Source: Terriglobales bacterium (GTDB lineage Bacteria; Acidobacteriota; Terriglobia; Terriglobales; Gp1-AA117). Taken from it: a stretch of 12,866 bases of DNA. The stretch's first letter is position 1. Every line of letters starts with the position of its first letter. Position numbers and translations under genes: made by a program. The notes below the pieces were generated by a model that searched no databases, was not told the DNA's origin, and saw nothing but the letters and a program-made list of their open reading frames with translations. The stretch is taken from assembly GCA_030150795.1 (NCBI GenBank), contig JASLFF010000290.1, positions 1 to 12,866 on the forward strand, written 5' to 3'. Below are positions 10,101-12,866 of the stretch, one piece after another.

Positions 10101-12866
10101 CAAAGAAATTGTCATGTACGCCAACTTCTTTAATGCCCAGGACCTTTTGCCAGACCGAAGCGATTTTTTTCTCAAACTCATTGGCCGCTTCGATGTAAGC
10201 GGTTTGGAGTTCAGGACGCGCATGTGTCGGTTGCGTGGAATCAGAGCTTGCAGCCTTCTCCAGAATGGAAGCCATTGGCCTGCTATTTTTGGCTTCATTC
10301 ATAGAAGCCTGCAGATCTTTCGTTGAAACCACGATCTGCGGCTGCCTCCAGGCAAGAACGTGCCGGAACGCTTCTTTACCTTCACGCGAAGTAATGCCTT
10401 GCTGTAACTCTTCGGCATAGGCGCCGACGAGTCCATTTTTGCCGGCTGCCGCAGCTTTGGCTTGGTTTTCTTCATTCCTGCGGTATTGACGGTTGGCAAT
10501 GACCTTGACTTGGCCGGTGATGTCATTGATGCGTTTTTGTGAGAATGCATCTATCTCAAGAAGTTGCCCACCATGCTCATCCATGAACACGATGTCAAAA
10601 GTGATGGTCTGCCGCTTGGTGTCTTCATCCGCGCGGAAGCGGATGTGGACATAAATTTTTCGTTCCAGCGGCCGATCCATTCTCAGCCGCCGGTATCCCA
10701 TGGGAAGATACACGCCTTCACGTATCAGAAATTCTTTGCCCGTTCCGGTAGCGCGATCGAGCAAAGAAGGATGGAGTTTCAGTTTCTCCAACTCGGGAGA
10801 AAACTGTTCCGGCAATTCAAGGTAGGAGAGCAGTTCGTTCTCGCCGACATAAGCCCGCTTGAGCGCCTGCCAACGTGGGCCGAGATCTTCGTCGCGCTTG
10901 CTATCGTCAGTAAGCACAACGTGGCGCAGGTTGCAGCGTTCGATGATCGCTTTTATGTCATGTTTCTTTATCGGTGAAGGAGGCACAAAGGCGACTTTGC
11001 CCGTGGCGTACTCCTGCCACTCTTGTCCGCCGGCCTCTTCGCCTGGCCTGCTGATCACGCGGAAGGCATAGGCTTTGCCGTCCTTTTCAACAATGATTTT
11101 CACATCACGTTTTTCATCATCGCGGAGCCCCAACGGAGCCAGGAAGAAAGCATCGCGAATCTCCACGGTTTGCCCGCCGGCGAATTTCTCGGTCGCCGCC
11201 CGCGCCATTTCCAGGTAAGCCACGCCGGGAATAATGGCATTGCCCACGATGCGATGCTCATCAAGCACCCAATGCGTCAGCGGGCTGAAAGTGTTAGTGT
11301 AGATTTCCTTCTCCGGCGACTCCACACTTACCATGCCCAGCAGTGGATGCCCGGTCTGCTGCTTCGGGCCTTCGCTGTTGCCAATTCCAGCTTCAGCCGC
11401 TTTATTCACCAACATGCCAACATCCTGCCATGCATCCCAGTCGACCGAGATCATGGGCGTTGCGCCGGTTGAATGGCTGTAAGAAGCAAAGACATCAAGA
11501 AAAGCGTTAGCTGCGCAGTAGTCCACTTGGCCAAAGCCGCCGAGAATGGAACTGCGTGAAGAGCAAGCCACAAAGAAATCGAGCGGAGCATCGCGGAAGA
11601 TTGAAGCCAGCACCAGAGTCCCTTTCACCTTAGGCGCCAGAACTTTGTCGGCCATCTCAGCGGTCTTTAATTGGATAATTCCACCACCAGCGATGCCTGC
11701 GGTATGCACCACGCCGTGAACTGTTCCAAACCGCTTTTGCGCGGTGGCGATAGCAGCGCGCATCTGCTGCTCATTGCTTACATCGGCGCTAAGCACCAGC
11801 ACCTCGGCCCCTAAGTTTTCCAGGCTCTCGAGCTTTCGGATTTTCGCGCTGATCGGGTCCGAAACATCATGGACTTCCAACCATTCTTCCCATTTTTCAC
11901 GCTCGGGGAACTCCGATCTACCCACCAGGACAAGCTTAGCCTGTGCGCTTTCAGCCAACTGTTCGGCAATCACCAATCCAATGCCACCTACGCCACCGGT
12001 AATCAGATACGTACCTTTTTGCCGCACTGGCAACGTTTCTGGCGAGGCCTGCACACGCAGCGGCTCAAAGACCTGTACCCAACGATGACCATTTCTGTAG
12101 GCGACAATCTTGTCCGCCGTACCGGAAGCCACTTCAGAGATCACGCGCGACAGAAGCTGCGCTTCAGCAGCTTGCCCGGGTAGAAGGTCAAGGTCGATAT
12201 GACGGCAGGAGATATTTGGGTATTCCTGAGGGATCACGCGGCAAGGGCCAATCAACGTTGCTCGTTGCGGGTTCATGACCATGTTGCCGGTGACATCATA
12301 GAGATGGTTGGAAACCAGCAGCAGGTCGATGTTCGGAGTCTGCCCGAGCGCGCCAATGGCCTGCGCCAAATAAAGCGGATTGTAGAAACTGGCCTGCAAG
12401 GAATCTGCGGCGCCGACATCCACCAGGTTCCACAGGTGAACGATCTTTCCCGGGAGTTTGCCATCCTCTTTCAAGGCATTCAAAACAGCCTGATAATCTT
12501 CACTGGATTGCGGGCGGACGGTGAACTGGTGCGAATTACGCCCGTATTGCGTTCCTTCAACCACTATAAAGACTTCAGTTCCCTGTGCCTGAATTTGGCC
12601 GGCCAGCCGCGTGCCTACACCATATCGATCACACATGACCAACCATGGCGCTGCCCCTTCAGTACTCAAACCGCTGTGAGCCAGCGGCGCGCGCTTCCAT
12701 GAAGGCGTGTAGAACCAATCTGTAACGTTAGGCCGCTTGTGAGGTGTGGAAACCGCGCTTGCGCCCTCCGTATGTTTCTGCGGTTCAATCCAGTAACGCT
12801 GAGTTTCAAAGGGATAAGCAGGCAGCGCAATGCGCTTGCGCTGTTCCTGCTTGTAATAACCTGACC
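7159..12866 (-). CDS. Hybrid PKS/NRPS-type megasynthase: KR, DH, carrier, epimerase-like, LLM; 5'-truncated
   Basis: The frame is open from the stop (7159) to the right edge, giving about 1901 residues. The TTG at 12669 is not the start: the 65 in-frame residues before it read LPAYPFETQRYWIEP and then WFYTPSW, which is a post-acyltransferase linker leading into the KR structural half. Ketosynthase and acyltransferase domains are therefore expected just outside the window. Numbering residues from 12669, the order is KR (to about 430), DH (about 438-715), a KR-tail-like linker (758-790), carrier (about 825-897, S862), epimerase-like domain (about 910-1378), an adenylation-like relic (about 1400-1436), LLM (about 1442-1784), and a second relic piece (about 1797-1832) to the stop. 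The expected chemistry is chain extension, ketoreduction, dehydration and a flavin-dependent oxidation before transfer to the alanine-type NRPS module downstream. There is no aminoacyl-activating core. Individual domains are described in separate entries. The minus-strand operon promoter is not in the window. Confidence 0.95.
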   Translation of the reverse strand, partial: SGYYKQEQRKRIALPAYPFETQRYWIEPQKHTEGASAVSTPHKRPNVTDWFYTPSWKRAPLAHSGLSTEGAAPWLVMCDRYGVGTRLAGQIQAQGTEVFIVVEGTQYGRNSHQFTVRPQSSEDYQAVLNALKEDGKLPGKIVHLWNLVDVGAADSLQASFYNPLYLAQAIGALGQTPNIDLLLVSNHLYDVTGNMVMNPQRATLIGPCRVIPQEYPNISCRHIDLDLLPGQAAEAQLLSRVISEVASGTADKIVAYRNGHRWVQVFEPLRVQASPETLPVRQKGTYLITGGVGGIGLVIAEQLAESAQAKLVLVGRSEFPEREKWEEWLEVHDVSDPISAKIRKLESLENLGAEVLVLSADVSNEQQMRAAIATAQKRFGTVHGVVHTAGIAGGGIIQLKTAEMADKVLAPKVKGTLVLASIFRDAPLDFFVACSSRSSILGGFGQVDYCAANAFLDVFASYSHSTGATPMISVDWDAWQDVGMLVNKAAEAGIGNSEGPKQQTGHPLLGMVSVESPEKEIYTNTFSPLTHWVLDEHRIVGNAIIPGVAYLEMARAATEKFAGGQTVEIRDAFFLAPLGLRDDEKRDVKIIVEKDGKAYAFRVISRPGEEAGGQEWQEYATGKVAFVPPSPIKKHDIKAIIERCNLRHVVLTDDSKRDEDLGPRWQALKRAYVGENELLSYLELPEQFSPELEKLKLHPSLLDRATGTGKEFLIREGVYLPMGYRRLRMDRPLERKIYVHIRFRADEDTKRQTITFDIVFMDEHGGQLLEIDAFSQKRINDITGQVKVIANRQYRRNEENQAKAAAAGKNGLVGAYAEELQQGITSREGKEAFRHVLAWRQPQIVVSTKDLQASMNEAKNSRPMASILEKAASSDSTQPTHARPELQTAYIEAANEFEKKIASVWQKVLGIKEVGVHDNFFDLGGDSVQAIQIVAQINQLGFQLTPQQLFQNQTIAELAAIAASSQAIHTEQGPVTGEVLLTSIQSRFFEQGHPAPQHYNQSVMLEVPATIDAGLLQRTFQSLMKHHDSLRTRFERAGTDWRQHIVAPEERVPFSELDLTNASGVERRQKFDVAIAELQTSLDLEQGPVFRTALLRFGPSESARLLIIAHALVADGLSLRIVLEDLQTAYQQLAEGKEVQLPRKTTSYQYWAKQLRERANSTQLEEERPYWLDPARSEVQEIPVDIAGKENTVESTAAFSISLEAQETSSILQEIPKIYHAQVNEVLLTALTQTLNRWAGADRLLVDVEGHGREEAFFSDVSLTRTVGMLATMVPVLLQLQPDAASGDALKSIKEQVRRVPNNGLGYGLMRYAGQDSVTAAKLKAMPQPGVRFNYLGQFDQPLKSNAVFTPVREHVAHGHDPKARRSHLFEITALIFEGKLHVDWGYSKALFRAQTIENLAHEFIENLRKLIDAARASESAEFTPSDFPLAALDDKHLQELEYALEITDQFNKTNGASANNGHGHEALGKIENVLRQHPAVSDVLVTDHTAYLVLKPEHRKAAKKSMEFGLFYFADSNADSSQGKYRLYLEGAKFADRHGFTSVWTPERHFHQKGGLYPNPSVLSSALATVTEKIQLRAGSVVMPLHNPLRVAEEWSIVDNLSRGRVGISFVSGWVPNDFAFFPERYANKREEMFNGISEVQKLWRGEKISTRDGAGKMSDIGIFPKPIQPELPIWLTCSGSPEMFVQAGELGFNVLTSLQTQPIDEVAVKLKSYREARAKAGHDPETGHVSMMMHTFIGQNKERVLQKVRGPLSDFLRSHVDLIKTFTKSLEIEAGLDQKELVDSVVGFAVERYYRTASLIGTPQSCVPMIERLKSIGVDEVACLIDFGVDVESTLEGLMHLDELKRLCQSASGASAQDAMETTLTTFLQQKVPAKTLPRVAIVEILPAREEEIFQTKTA
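7174..8472 (-). other. Luciferase-like monooxygenase domain flanked by adenylation-domain relics
   Basis: The LLM core (8346-7318, residues about 1442-1784 counted from 12669) begins MEFGLFYFADSN and shows SVWTPERHFH, GGLYPNPSV, AGSVVMPLHNP, RVAEEWSIVDNLSRGRVG and FVSGW. These mark the FMN-dependent luciferase-like monooxygenases built into natural-product megasynthases (the TIGR04020-type family). Just before it, KIENVLRQHPAVSDVLV (about 1405-1421) and TAYLVLKPE match the start of an adenylation C-terminal subdomain; compare GEIEAALCDLEKVEQAVVV in the neighbouring NRPS. Just after it, LTTFLQQKVPAKTLPRVAIV (1801-1820) matches the piece before motif A10; compare LKQNLPEYMIPAVFVML. The catalytic NGK(V/I)DR motif is replaced by PAREEEIFQ, and no adenylation N-core precedes it. 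The oxidised substrate is unknown; the carrier-bound polyketide chain or the incoming intermediate are the candidates. Confidence 0.85.
8536..10197 (-). other. Carrier domain (LGGDS) plus degenerate epimerase-like domain
   Basis: The carrier (10197-9979) has VHDNFFDLGGDSVQAIQ with phosphopantetheine serine S862 (numbering from 12669). GGDS instead of GGHS is the form typical of peptidyl carriers that precede epimerases. The next domain (9942-8536) has epimerase family marks: LTSIQSRFFEQ with HYNQS at its start, VEGHGRE (1183-1189), NGLGYGLMRY, and FNYLGQFD (1268-1275). However, the active motif HHxxxDG reads HALVADG (1045-1051), so the catalytic second His is Ala1046 (codon GCG, 9534-9532). 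The usual VGWFT segment reads VGMLAT. Epimerisation of an aminoacyl group is therefore unlikely. A structural, docking or altered catalytic role is possible. Confidence 0.8.
10300..12027 (-). other. Ketoreductase with a dehydratase nested in its C-terminal tail
   Basis: The KR catalytic half starts at about 12027, with NADPH motif TGGVGGIG (224-231, numbering from 12669), catalytic S370/S371, Y384 (VDYCAANAF) and N388, so it should be active. The stereotype is unclear: there is no LDD (AGIAGGG instead) and no A-type tryptophan. After WDAWQDVGMLVN (411-422) comes a hot-dog dehydratase (11358-10525). It has HPLLG at 441-445, HRIVGNAIIP (472-481, fitting HxxxGxxxxP), LGPRWQAL in the YGPxF position, and LLD638 as the catalytic Asp, followed by RATG where DxxxQ/H is usual. 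Then GITSREGKEAFRHVL (758-772) and PQIVVSTKDL (777-786) appear, which in ordinary modules directly follow the DVGMAVN segment of a KR. The DH thus looks inserted into the KR tail. Confidence 0.8.

Noticed and set aside
12667..12669. TTG as start of the large megasynthase
   Set aside because: The 65 upstream codons stay open and encode a typical post-AT linker (YPFETQRYW), so the gene runs off the window.
12199..12702. 167-codon open frame on the plus strand
   Set aside because: It lies antisense to the KR half of the megasynthase, has no recognisable family or ribosome site, and its composition is that of a shadow frame.

Overview
The window looks like part of an acidobacterial chromosome (phylum Acidobacteriota). 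The main pointer is an 821-residue permease with two FtsX/MacB-type halves and no ATPase. This is the layout of the 'acidobacterial duplicated orphan permease' (ADOP) family, which is heavily amplified in that phylum. The GC content is moderate by eye, coding is dense, and no gene contains a frameshift or internal stop. The phylum is inferred from family knowledge, not from a database search.

Layout. The plus strand holds the 3' part of a primary (RpoD-type) sigma factor at 1-924, then a small MbtH-like gene at 988-1206. Everything from 1279 to the right edge is on the minus strand and is read right to left. First comes the 3' part of a very large PKS/NRPS-type protein (7159 to beyond 12866), then a one-module NRPS protein, C-A-PCP (3822-7037), then the ADOP permease (1279-3744). 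The gaps are 121 and 77 bases, so the three genes are probably one transcription unit whose promoter and first modules lie beyond the right edge. No gap exceeds 121 bases.

How the genes fit together. The window captures the end of a hybrid polyketide/non-ribosomal peptide assembly line beside a housekeeping sigma gene. The large protein shows, in order: the end of a post-AT linker, a ketoreductase (KR), a dehydratase (DH), a carrier domain with an LGGDS site, an epimerase-like condensation-fold domain, and a luciferase-like flavin monooxygenase (LLM). The NRPS then starts with a condensation domain that resembles the type found after epimerases, followed by an adenylation domain with a signature read as alanine, and a carrier domain. 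MbtH is the usual partner of such adenylation domains. The permease is a plausible exporter. No thioesterase or reductase release domain is visible.

The most interesting part is the large protein. Two of its domains appear to sit inside other domains. The DH splits the C-terminal tail of the KR, and the LLM splits what reads as a relic of an adenylation C-terminal subdomain that has lost its catalytic lysine. Between them lies an epimerase-like domain whose catalytic histidine is replaced by alanine, attached to a polyketide module that carries no amino acid.
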